NCBI RefSeq assembly: GCF_900108915.1
Contig: NZ_FNYH01000001.1
Span: 186,001-250,000, forward strand
Direction: 5' to 3'
Length of the DNA: 64,000 nucleotides
From: Allopseudospirillum japonicum
Lineage (GTDB): Bacteria; Pseudomonadota; Gammaproteobacteria; Pseudomonadales; Halomonadaceae
Shown piece by piece: positions 1-9,209 of the stretch (positions within the stretch are counted from its first letter, which is position 1; every line of letters starts with the position of its first letter). Position numbers and translations under genes: made by a program. The notes beneath the pieces are model-generated. The model saw only the letters and a program-made list of their open reading frames with translations. It did no database searches and was not told where the DNA came from.

Positions 1-1
1 G

Positions 2-1120
<1,119 letters not shown>

Positions 1121-1139
1121 ACCACCGCTTAGGCTTTCG

Positions 1140-2387
1140 CTAGTCGATTGGCTGGCGGAAGTCTAGTAAGGTTAATAAGTCATTTTGCCACTGAGTGCGT
1201 TTTTCTTTCTGTAAAGGTACGAACATCAGATGCAAAGTCACCCCAGTGACTATCTGCAATTGTCGAGAGGTTGTCAAAGTAGCTTGCTGTGGGTAGAGTA
1301 AAAATACCTGTGAGCATCCATAAACCTGTGCATACACTGAAATTTGATATAAATCATTCGTTGCTAAACAACTTAAAGGATCCGTGCCAGATAAGATTTT
1401 CCATTTCACATCCATCACCGTCAAAAGCTGTTGATCTTGATTCTCTATGCAAATATCTGGACGCATGTGGACGCGATGTTTTCCCATAGTATCTTTTGCT
1501 AAATAACGCCTTGGCCCTTGGGTGAATAAATACCCGCCCAATTGAGATACCACAGGCTTGACTACCTCTTTCGCGTAACGTTCAAATAAGCGCTCCATAT
1601 CAAAAAGCAGGCTAAATGCAGGTTGTTCACCAGCACGAATATCTAAATAACGGCCCTGTAAAAATAAGCGCGCTAAAGACACAACATCTGCATAACGGCG
1701 TTGCATTCGGTTCAATTCTCGTGGATGCACAAGCTTTGCTCGCGGTGGCAAGCACGTGATCCCAATAAAACGCTGGCGTAATCTACAAAGCCGCTGGCGT
1801 AACTCAGGTACTGTTACCAAGTCGATCAGATATAGCAAGCTTGTATGCAGCAAACGGTTCACTGGGATGTCGGTTACTAACTCATAAAATCGACAGGCCA
1901 AACGTTGCGGCTGCAGCCTATTTTCCCTTTGCTGACGCACCAAGTCGATACGGCCCCGTACTTGTCCCAAAGTTGCCTGTGTTTGCCGGTAGTCACGTAA
2001 CAAACCTTGCTGTAACTCATGTTCCAACAAATATATAAAATGCCAGATAAAAATATCCAATAGACCCTGTGTGCCAGTTGCTAATTCTGCTTGCAATGCC
2101 GGCAAGGCTTTAAACTCGCCACAAATAGCCAGTATTTCCAATAAATCGCGGCGTTCTTGAGCAGGCTGTTGCTGTTGATAAATCTTAGGTAAGATTTCTA
2201 TTTGCACTTGTCCTAACTGCACAAGACCGCAAAATTGGCGGAATTTTACACGGTGGCGTCCCCAATCAAGGCATCTTTTCGGTAAATAAGCTTCCATCTG
2301 CGCTAGTGTCTGTGCATCTTGCTGCCTTAAATCTCCTTCAGGGCCTATGCTTAACCAAGTATGCTCATAAGTGGTTAATCGCCTCAT
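1140..2387 (-). CDS. mcrC: McrC-family subunit of a modification-dependent restriction system
   Basis: This is the nuclease partner of the AAA motor McrB; in McrBC systems the complex cuts DNA carrying modified cytosines. The 415-residue protein has a C-terminal PD-(D/E)xK nuclease signature, RPDI followed about 14 residues later by MDVKWK, which supplies the metal-binding acidic residues and the lysine. The N-terminal half fits the McrC region that contacts McrB. The start codon overlaps the mcrB stop by four bases, so the two are translationally coupled and transcribed leftward. Specificity for a given modified base cannot be read from the sequence. Confidence 0.9.
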   Translation of the reverse strand: MRRLTTYEHTWLSIGPEGDLRQQDAQTLAQMEAYLPKRCLDWGRHRVKFRQFCGLVQLGQVQIEILPKIYQQQQPAQERRDLLEILAICGEFKALPALQAELATGTQGLLDIFIWHFIYLLEHELQQGLLRDYRQTQATLGQVRGRIDLVRQQRENRLQPQRLACRFYELVTDIPVNRLLHTSLLYLIDLVTVPELRQRLCRLRQRFIGITCLPPRAKLVHPRELNRMQRRYADVVSLARLFLQGRYLDIRAGEQPAFSLLFDMERLFERYAKEVVKPVVSQLGGYLFTQGPRRYLAKDTMGKHRVHMRPDICIENQDQQLLTVMDVKWKILSGTDPLSCLATNDLYQISVYAQVYGCSQVFLLYPQQATLTTSRQLQIVTGVTLHLMFVPLQKEKRTQWQNDLLTLLDFRQPID

Positions 2388-3751
2388 ATATTATCTTCCA
2401 AACGGTGATAGATTTTTCTAATCGCTTCAGCAGTAATATCTTGCGGTGCTCTAACCTGATAATCAAAACCTTGTGGCGAATGATCGCTTGCTTCTGCAAA
2501 CAAAGTTTTATGATCTAGTGGGCTTTGGGTGATAATTTGGTGCTGTAAAGGTGCCTGCGTATCTGCCAGTATTTGACGGATTTGCTGCCAGTCTTCATAA
2601 AAGTATTCCGCTAACATAGGTAGGATATCTTGTACTAAGACTGTGCGTACATCTTCAATAGACTGAGCATCCATCAAAAATGCGTGGCCGAATGTTTGAT
2701 CTCGATGCAATAAATACCGCACCCGCAAATTAATCACTGCAAGTAAAGCGCGCAAGTTTAGTTTTCCACCCTCACCATCAGGGATATAACCATCACCTTG
2801 AGTGCCGGGAATTTTTTCAGGCGCTGGCATAAATTCGATAAAATGAAAACGCCGTCGTAAAGCGGCATCCATCAGCTGAATTGAGCGGTCGGCAGTATTC
2901 ATGGCAGCATAAATATCCACATTGTGCGGTACTCCAAAACGCTCTGCAGAATAAGGCAAGGTCATTTCTAGTCCTTGAATTAACTGGCCATCTTGATTCC
3001 ATACAGCACGTTTATCTACCTCAATTAAGGTCATTAAATCACCAAAAATACCTGCGATATTGCCTCGGTTAATTTCATCAATAAATACGGCATATCTTTG
3101 CTGTGGATCTTGCCGCGCACGCTGACAAAAGGCCTTAAATACCCCGTCGCGTACCTCATAACTTATATCACCTTCTGCTGTTTGCGGGCGTATTCCTTCC
3201 ACAAAATCTTCATAACTAAATGCTTGGTGAAACGTCACCATAAGATGGCGTTTAATGCGGGCTGTTTCATGCTGTGGCCCTTGTTGTAATCTTTGTAATT
3301 GCTCACGCAATGCCTCACCGGCTTCTTCCCAATCGCCTGTTAGTATCCAGTGACCACCTTGCTGCTTATCAAAAATTAATGGTGGTTGACGTTTATTTCG
3401 TGCGTAATTCACTGTACGCGAAGTCAACACCGTATGCGTTTGTAAACTTGCCCAGCAAGTATTTTGTAAAGTTTGACTTTCTGCACGCCCTTGCACACGT
3501 GCTTTAGCTTTAAAATAAGGGTGAATCAGCACATCTTGTACTCGGGTGCCTTGTCCTCTAGCGAGCAAATCGGCCAACACTAAAGCAATAACTTCCCACC
3601 AAGTGGTATCAGCTAACTGATCTTCGAACCATTCCCCTAGAAACACGCTGCTGACTTGACTTTCGTACTTGGGTTGCAATTCTGTGCACCAGTAATAGGT
3701 TTTACCCGTCCCTGGTGGCCCGTAAAAAATTTGATTCACCGGCTTGATCAT
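2384..3751 (-). CDS. mcrB: McrB-family AAA+ GTPase/ATPase subunit with internal insertion
   Basis: This is the motor subunit of the McrBC-type restriction pair. Walker A (GPPGTGKT) lies at residues 11-18, directly at the N-terminus. The Walker B/McrB signature FIDEINRGNI is near residue 225 and the sensor-like MNTADRS near 285. The usual N-terminal DNA-binding domain of E. coli McrB is absent. Instead about 120 residues (roughly 40-160) are inserted between Walker A and the conserved VTFHQAFSYEDFVEG segment; they resemble a small winged-helix-like module and are the best candidate for target recognition (inference). I chose ATG 3751 because AAGGAG lies upstream; a GTG at 3763 overlaps that site. 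Confidence 0.9.
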   Translation of the reverse strand: MIKPVNQIFYGPPGTGKTYYWCTELQPKYESQVSSVFLGEWFEDQLADTTWWEVIALVLADLLARGQGTRVQDVLIHPYFKAKARVQGRAESQTLQNTCWASLQTHTVLTSRTVNYARNKRQPPLIFDKQQGGHWILTGDWEEAGEALREQLQRLQQGPQHETARIKRHLMVTFHQAFSYEDFVEGIRPQTAEGDISYEVRDGVFKAFCQRARQDPQQRYAVFIDEINRGNIAGIFGDLMTLIEVDKRAVWNQDGQLIQGLEMTLPYSAERFGVPHNVDIYAAMNTADRSIQLMDAALRRRFHFIEFMPAPEKIPGTQGDGYIPDGEGGKLNLRALLAVINLRVRYLLHRDQTFGHAFLMDAQSIEDVRTVLVQDILPMLAEYFYEDWQQIRQILADTQAPLQHQIITQSPLDHKTLFAEASDHSPQGFDYQVRAPQDITAEAIRKIYHRLEDNI

Positions 3752-3933
3752 AAAAAACAACACTCCTTATAGTGTCTTGTAGTGACTCAAGATGCTGGCT
3801 TTATATTTTTTTGTAAACAAAAATTACACTAGAAGGTTTTAACCATAAAAGATAAGCTGTCATTTTCAGACTGAATCTTCTTAGGATTGCCAAGCAAACC
3901 TAGCTATCACAGGTTTTTATATAGGAAGAACGC

Positions 3934-5211
3934 ATGCCTCATTCTTACAAAAAAATATTATTACTTCTCGCACTGAGCATACTAGGCTTTTTAAAACCAC
4001 TGATCACCCAAGCAACAGAAATCAACTTAAACTGCACTTCTTGGGGGTGCAAAGGCTTTATAGAAAGTGCCAAAATATGGCAAAAAACACAAGATAACAC
4101 CCAAGTCAAACTGTATGAAGCAGGGCACCTAGCAGACAATTTACTTGGTTTTTATCGACAAGTACTCAATACACAAAGTAGTGAGCTTGATATCCTTTTA
4201 ATTGATACTATTTGGCCAGGTGTTTTAGGCAAGCATCTTGTCGATTTACGCCAATACATTCCTGAACAAGAGATTAAACAACACTTTCAACCTATTATTA
4301 ATAATCTGACCCTCAATAACCAACATCTTATTGCTATGCCATTATTTACAGATACAGGTTTACTCTATTACCGTAAAGATTTATTAGAAAAATATGGCTT
4401 TTCTGCACCTGAAACTTGGCAAGAACTCGAACAAATAGCAAAAGTCATTCTTGCAGGTGAGCAAGATCCCGAATTAACTGGTTTTGTCTGGCAAGGCAAA
4501 AGCTATGAAGGCTTAACCTGTAATGCTTTAGAATGGATTGACTCTTTCCATGGTGGTACCATTATTGATGAAAAAACGGGTGCCATTACAATTAATAATC
4601 CACAGGCTAAACAAGCTTTAAGTCTGATACGTTCTTGGATTGGTGAAATAACACCAGTTGCCGTACTTGATTATAGCGAATTAGAAACGAGTAATCATTT
4701 TCGTTCTGGTAAGGCCATCTTTATGCGTAATTGGATGGAATACTGGAGCTTGTTAAACCAAGAAGATTCCCCAATTAAAGGCTTAGTTGGCTTAGCACCT
4801 ATCCCCAAAGGTGGCCCACAAGGTAAACATTCTGGTACCCTAGGTGATATGAGCTTAGCTGTCTCTCGGTATTCTCAAAATATTGAACAAGCAGCACAAC
4901 TTGTGCGTTTTTTAACCGATAGTCAACAACAAAAACGTCATGCATTAGCTTACTCGTTTGCGCCTACCGTAATAGACACCTATACAGATCCAGAATTATT
5001 AGCAGAACGCGGTTTTATGGCCGCTTATAAAAAAGCTTTACTTTATGGTGTTGCCCGCCCCGCTAAAATAACAGGGCTTAGTTATCCCAAAGTATCCAAG
5101 AAGTTTCATCATGCTGTGCACCATTATCTTGCAGGTCATCAAGGGCTTGATGATACACTGATCACCTTAGAAAGAGATTTAATAAGAATCAAAGAAAATG
5201 CATCCTGGTAA
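3934..5211 (+). CDS. Periplasmic solute-binding protein, family 1 (sugar type)
   Basis: The 425-residue protein has an N-terminal signal peptide (KKILLLLALSILGF... with a cleavage region near ITQATE) and the layout of family-1 binding proteins for maltose/trehalose-like sugars. Typical segments are the early ...LDILLIDTIWPGVL, the hinge ...IAMPLFTDTGLLYYRKDLLEKYG and the late GTLGDMSLAVS. No permease or ATPase gene lies nearby. A diguanylate cyclase with a periplasmic sensor region follows after 88 bases, and a strong terminator sits between the two. The likely job is therefore ligand capture for a sensor rather than for import (inference). Ligand unknown. Confidence 0.85.
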   Translation: MPHSYKKILLLLALSILGFLKPLITQATEINLNCTSWGCKGFIESAKIWQKTQDNTQVKLYEAGHLADNLLGFYRQVLNTQSSELDILLIDTIWPGVLGKHLVDLRQYIPEQEIKQHFQPIINNLTLNNQHLIAMPLFTDTGLLYYRKDLLEKYGFSAPETWQELEQIAKVILAGEQDPELTGFVWQGKSYEGLTCNALEWIDSFHGGTIIDEKTGAITINNPQAKQALSLIRSWIGEITPVAVLDYSELETSNHFRSGKAIFMRNWMEYWSLLNQEDSPIKGLVGLAPIPKGGPQGKHSGTLGDMSLAVSRYSQNIEQAAQLVRFLTDSQQQKRHALAYSFAPTVIDTYTDPELLAERGFMAAYKKALLYGVARPAKITGLSYPKVSKKFHHAVHHYLAGHQGLDDTLITLERDLIRIKENASW

Positions 5212-5233
5212 AGGATAACAAGCATTCAACAAT

Positions 5234-5267
5234 GCATACCTATGCCAAGGTATGCTATTTATTTTTT
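5234..5267 (+). terminator. Intrinsic terminator between binding protein and diguanylate cyclase
   Basis: A perfect 8-bp stem, GCATACCT at 5234-5241 paired with AGGTATGC at 5248-5255, has a 6-base loop and is followed by TATTTATTTTTT. It lies directly after the solute-binding gene, so it should end or reduce read-through into the diguanylate cyclase. Confidence 0.8.
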
Positions 5268-5299
5268 GGCTAGGGTTCGGATAAGGTGATATTTAAACG

Positions 5300-6865
5300 A
5301 TGAAGCAGAGCACGAGCAAGGGTCATTTTTATACCAGCTTAGTATTTCGACTTTTGGTCAGTGTATTAGTAATTTTACTAGTCATCTTTTCTGTAGGCCA
5401 TATTATTCAAGTCGAGTTAGCAAAAAAAAATCTTTATCAGCAAAGGGATATCCAGATTCAAACACAGCGTGAAAAACTCGCACAAGAGATTCAAATCAGG
5501 GAAAAGGAACGTCTTCGTGAGTTAACGGAGCAATTGCACATCCTTGTTCAGTCTGTCAAAGGGCCTTTACTTAATAATATTAGTAGAATTCAAGAGACAA
5601 GCCCTTATATTGAACAAGAAGTCGTCAAACGCTTTCAAACTTGCTTCCAAAAAAATACTTCACAAACCAGCTTTGAATGCTTAAAAATGTATTCTAATCA
5701 CTTTACGATCAATGCAGTTCGCATTGTCAATCACTTAATGATACAAACGAGTATTCAGCTCTTATTAGCTAGAGGCGACATTCTCGCTGTCGAAATTCTT
5801 GATTGGGAAGACAAAATTTTTGCTGGCTTTACCCTTAATCATCAAGGGGAAATTAGCACAATTAAGCAGAAATTCGTTCGTGGCCAATATCTAGAGTCGA
5901 TTTCCCAGAAAGTGCTTGATGATGATTATTTAGGCAAAGTTATTTTTTATTATGATAATCACACCTTAGACAAGATTCGCGAACGTGCAGAACAAGAAAT
6001 TTTAGCCTTTAGTAATTACACAGAACAGCAGGTAAATACTGAAATTCAGCGTATTACCCAATCTCGTATTATTGAAGCCAGCATATTTTTTCTCGTTTCT
6101 TTATTAGCTATTTCCTTTATTGTGCTTGTCACAATCATTCGCCCTTTATTATTGCTTAAGCGACAAGCGGAAGCCTTAGCTCAAGGTTATTTTCCCCAGA
6201 AAAACCCCACCATACTGGCACGCCATGATGAATTAGGTGATTTAGCAAAGGCTTTTCAAATAATGAGCGACAGTATTCGACAATATTATTATCAGCTTCA
6301 ACAGACTAATGCGCATTTGGAGTTCAAAGTACAAGAACGCACACGAGAATTAGCACAAAAAAATCAAGAATTAGAGCAGTTATCCATCACAGATAAACTC
6401 ACACAAATTTATAATCGTGTAAAATTAGAAGAATTTTTTCAAGAACAAATCAGCCATTCCTATCAGACAGCTAAACCTTTTGCTTTAATGATTTGTGACC
6501 TTGATTTTTTTAAAAGCATTAACGACACTTATGGGCATCAAGCCGGTGACAAAATATTAATAGAAAGCGCTCACATTTTAAAAAATAACCTGAGAGAGAC
6601 AGACCTTTTAGGCCGCTGGGGAGGTGAAGAGTTTTTAATCCTTTGCCCAGCAACCGATACGTCTCATGCGCTGACGCTTGCGCAAGGCTTATGTCAGGCA
6701 CTGGCACGTCATAGCTTTACAGATTTAAAGCAAAGGGTAACTGTAAGTATTGGTGTTAGCCTTTTTCAGTCACAAGATACCCAAGAAAGTATGCTGGAGC
6801 GGGCCGATCAAGCTTTATATCGCGCCAAAGCAGAAGGGCGTAATCGCGTATGTATTGCGCATTAA
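5300..6865 (+). CDS. Membrane diguanylate cyclase with periplasmic sensor region, HAMP and GGDEF domain
   Basis: This enzyme makes cyclic di-GMP from two GTP. The 521 residues run in order: transmembrane segment at about 13-35, a periplasmic region to about 252, a second transmembrane segment at about 258-280, a HAMP domain, a short coiled coil, and a GGDEF domain from about 355 to the end. The active-site loop reads GGEEF. RETD lies exactly five residues before it and forms the product-inhibition I-site, so catalysis and feedback both look intact. It sits directly downstream of an orphan solute-binding protein, which suggests that binding protein as its periplasmic input (inference). Confidence 0.93.
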   Translation: MKQSTSKGHFYTSLVFRLLVSVLVILLVIFSVGHIIQVELAKKNLYQQRDIQIQTQREKLAQEIQIREKERLRELTEQLHILVQSVKGPLLNNISRIQETSPYIEQEVVKRFQTCFQKNTSQTSFECLKMYSNHFTINAVRIVNHLMIQTSIQLLLARGDILAVEILDWEDKIFAGFTLNHQGEISTIKQKFVRGQYLESISQKVLDDDYLGKVIFYYDNHTLDKIRERAEQEILAFSNYTEQQVNTEIQRITQSRIIEASIFFLVSLLAISFIVLVTIIRPLLLLKRQAEALAQGYFPQKNPTILARHDELGDLAKAFQIMSDSIRQYYYQLQQTNAHLEFKVQERTRELAQKNQELEQLSITDKLTQIYNRVKLEEFFQEQISHSYQTAKPFALMICDLDFFKSINDTYGHQAGDKILIESAHILKNNLRETDLLGRWGGEEFLILCPATDTSHALTLAQGLCQALARHSFTDLKQRVTVSIGVSLFQSQDTQESMLERADQALYRAKAEGRNRVCIAH

Positions 6866-7023
6866 AAATATCCCTCTTTAAACTTACTTTTCATCCAAGA
6901 GTGCATAGGCTGGTGCAAGCAGTTTGAAAGCTTCAAAAGCATAGTATCTCAGCCCCAGCCCATAGCGCCATGTACCTTATTATCTAGCAACTTTAATTTG
7001 GCATTAAATTGCAAGCCGTTATT

Positions 7024-9078
7024 TTATTCAGAAGCATACTTAATCAAGAGCTCATCTTCCCATTCAAATAAAGTTAGCCCATATTTAATCAGCTCAAACT
7101 TAGTTGTGTTATTAAAGTTGGCTTCGATAAAATAGCTATCACTTATCGGCTTAGCCTGCCTAATGTCTTGCGGGTTTTTGCTAAGACCAAGACGCTCACC
7201 TAAATCAGAGCTAAAAAATATTTCTGGGCGTGCTGCAAAAAGTTTTTCAAAAATGATCACATAAAGCTTAGCCACTTGATGAACCGGTATTTTTTGATCT
7301 AAAAAGACGATATATTCTAGTTTTTTGTGTTTGGGATCGTCGGCTTCAAAAATATTAATTTCTTCTACCTCTGTATAAGCTTGCATCTTGATACGAGGAT
7401 AAGCCCAAATTTTTAGAACACGTTTACACAGCAGCAGGTACCTTTGTTTCATTTCATCCATACCCCAACGGTCCAATCCTGCTAAATATTGATTCAGCCA
7501 TAAACGGCTATCTTTATAACCGACATCAGCAAGATCACGTTTTTGCTGGAAAGCTTTGTTACTCAATTTCGCGTTGTTACCCGACAAGGTAAGATTAGCT
7601 AAAGTATGTAAATATTTTTCCTTAATCAAGTTATACTCTTTAAGCTCTAAATCTGTACGCCAGCGTGGTTCGGGATTTTGTGGAAAAATGTGCTCAATAG
7701 TTATTTTTGAATTACCGTGCACCAAGACTTGCTCTGTATTTTGAAAGTTTTCAATTCTTTCAAAAAAGTACAGCCTATTTTTTTGTTTAATATTATACAT
7801 ATCTTTTAATTTTAGCACATCAGCAACTTCTTTATCCTTAGGAAACCTTTGATTTCCTGCCTTTTGCAAAAAGGCTTTTTGCACAGAAAACAAGTAATTT
7901 TCCTTATCTAATTTATCATATAAACTCATAAAAGTTTTATTAAGTGCATTGGTAGGCAAACCCACTAAAAACCTTCGCCACACATAGGCTTGCACCAATT
8001 CCAATACATGGATGAATGTCTCTTTATCAATCAGATTCTGTGCATAATCGTCATACACCCGCATCAAAAAAGGAAAAGCTACATTAATCTCTAAGCACTG
8101 AATATATTGCAGCTGCTTTTGGATCGCTTGATCACTTTCCTTCATTGGGTTAGCAAGCTTATTATAATAAAAAGCAAACTGTTTAACTTTTTTTAACTCT
8201 GCTTCCACTTGATCTATGTTTGAGAAATGATATATTTCTTTAAATTCAAGATAGACTTTTCCTTTATTGGGTATCTTTTTATTTTGCATTGTCAAATAAT
8301 CACGAATATAGTCTGATACTCGACTGACATGAGTCATTTCATCCCTAGCTAAATTTTCAATTTTTTGCCAATATTTCTGATAAATTTGCTTTTGGCCATG
8401 AGCATCCAGACTCATTAAAATATAATTACGAATTAGGTCTGCTTGTGATAATTCCAAACCTGTAGAATTCAAACTTTCAAAAATTCTTTGCGGATCATCT
8501 TGGCTTTTATTAAGTGATATTTCCACAATAATCAGCTTATTCAAGCCATCTAGAATAAATTGAAAATTCTCTTCACACACCCTTCTTTTAAAGTAGTTAA
8601 AGTTTTCGATTATTCTAGAGAAACCAACAAATTCTTCTGTTTTTGGGCTATCCAATAAAAATTTTAAAGCAGCTTCGTTATTGTCTGTTAGTTTCAGCTT
8701 TAGGGAATTTTCCACAGGTGCAAACTTATTGATGAGATAAGTTTCTATAATTTCTTCTGCTAGACCTTCTTGTTGATTTTCTTGAGCAAACCAATAAAGG
8801 GACAGATAAATTAAGGCTAAGGTAGTGATTCTTTGTTGGCCATCAATAATGTTCAGTTCTTTAATTTTTCCGGCAACGTAAATATCATCGTGAATATAGA
8901 CTAAACTACCAATAAAGTGTGCACGTGTATTCTGATCACTGCCCACTTTTAAAATATCATCTAAAAACTGCTTACATTGATAGGCACACCAGTCGTAGTT
9001 TCTTTGATATACAGGAATGACAAAACAAGTCTTAGATGCAGATAAAAAATCTTCTACCTTCGTTTCATTAGCTTTCAT
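7024..9078 (-). CDS. DUF262/DUF1524 protein, GmrSD-like putative type IV restriction nuclease
   Basis: The 684-residue protein has an N-terminal DUF262 (ParB-like nucleotidase fold) with the hallmark IIDGQQRITTL near residue 80. A DUF1524 HNH-type nuclease region near 465-530 contains EHIFPQ, then LANLTLSGNNAKLSNK and FQQKRD. Fused pairs of these domains resemble GmrSD enzymes that cut glucosylated hydroxymethylcytosine DNA. A further ~130-residue C-terminal region has no domain I recognise. I chose ATG 9078 because AGGGA lies 7 bases upstream; 14 in-frame codons precede it without support. With mcrBC 3 kb away, this looks like a second modification-dependent defence gene. Confidence 0.88.
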   Translation of the reverse strand: MKANETKVEDFLSASKTCFVIPVYQRNYDWCAYQCKQFLDDILKVGSDQNTRAHFIGSLVYIHDDIYVAGKIKELNIIDGQQRITTLALIYLSLYWFAQENQQEGLAEEIIETYLINKFAPVENSLKLKLTDNNEAALKFLLDSPKTEEFVGFSRIIENFNYFKRRVCEENFQFILDGLNKLIIVEISLNKSQDDPQRIFESLNSTGLELSQADLIRNYILMSLDAHGQKQIYQKYWQKIENLARDEMTHVSRVSDYIRDYLTMQNKKIPNKGKVYLEFKEIYHFSNIDQVEAELKKVKQFAFYYNKLANPMKESDQAIQKQLQYIQCLEINVAFPFLMRVYDDYAQNLIDKETFIHVLELVQAYVWRRFLVGLPTNALNKTFMSLYDKLDKENYLFSVQKAFLQKAGNQRFPKDKEVADVLKLKDMYNIKQKNRLYFFERIENFQNTEQVLVHGNSKITIEHIFPQNPEPRWRTDLELKEYNLIKEKYLHTLANLTLSGNNAKLSNKAFQQKRDLADVGYKDSRLWLNQYLAGLDRWGMDEMKQRYLLLCKRVLKIWAYPRIKMQAYTEVEEINIFEADDPKHKKLEYIVFLDQKIPVHQVAKLYVIIFEKLFAARPEIFFSSDLGERLGLSKNPQDIRQAKPISDSYFIEANFNNTTKFELIKYGLTLFEWEDELLIKYASE

Positions 9079-9130
9079 AAAAACATCCCTATATTTTTTA
9101 AAAGCTAAAAAATAGCACACTTTATTGACA

Positions 9131-9164
9131 ATAGAAACAAGAAGCCCGCTATAGCAGCGGGCTT
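9131..9164 (-). terminator. Intrinsic terminator of ggt
   Basis: A perfect 9-bp stem, AAGCCCGCT at 9142-9150 paired with AGCGGGCTT at 9156-9164, has a 5-base loop. Read leftward it is followed by TCTTGTTTCTAT. It lies just beyond the ggt stop codon and before the DUF262 gene. Confidence 0.75.
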
Positions 9165-9209
9165 GCTTATCTCAGCAACTCAATAGTACCGAGTCTTCTA
9201 TTATTTTAG

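Noticed and set aside
6866-7023. Small gene or RNA between the cyclase and DUF262 genes
   Set aside because: No start with a ribosome site, no stable hairpin or terminator recognised; left as plain convergent spacer.
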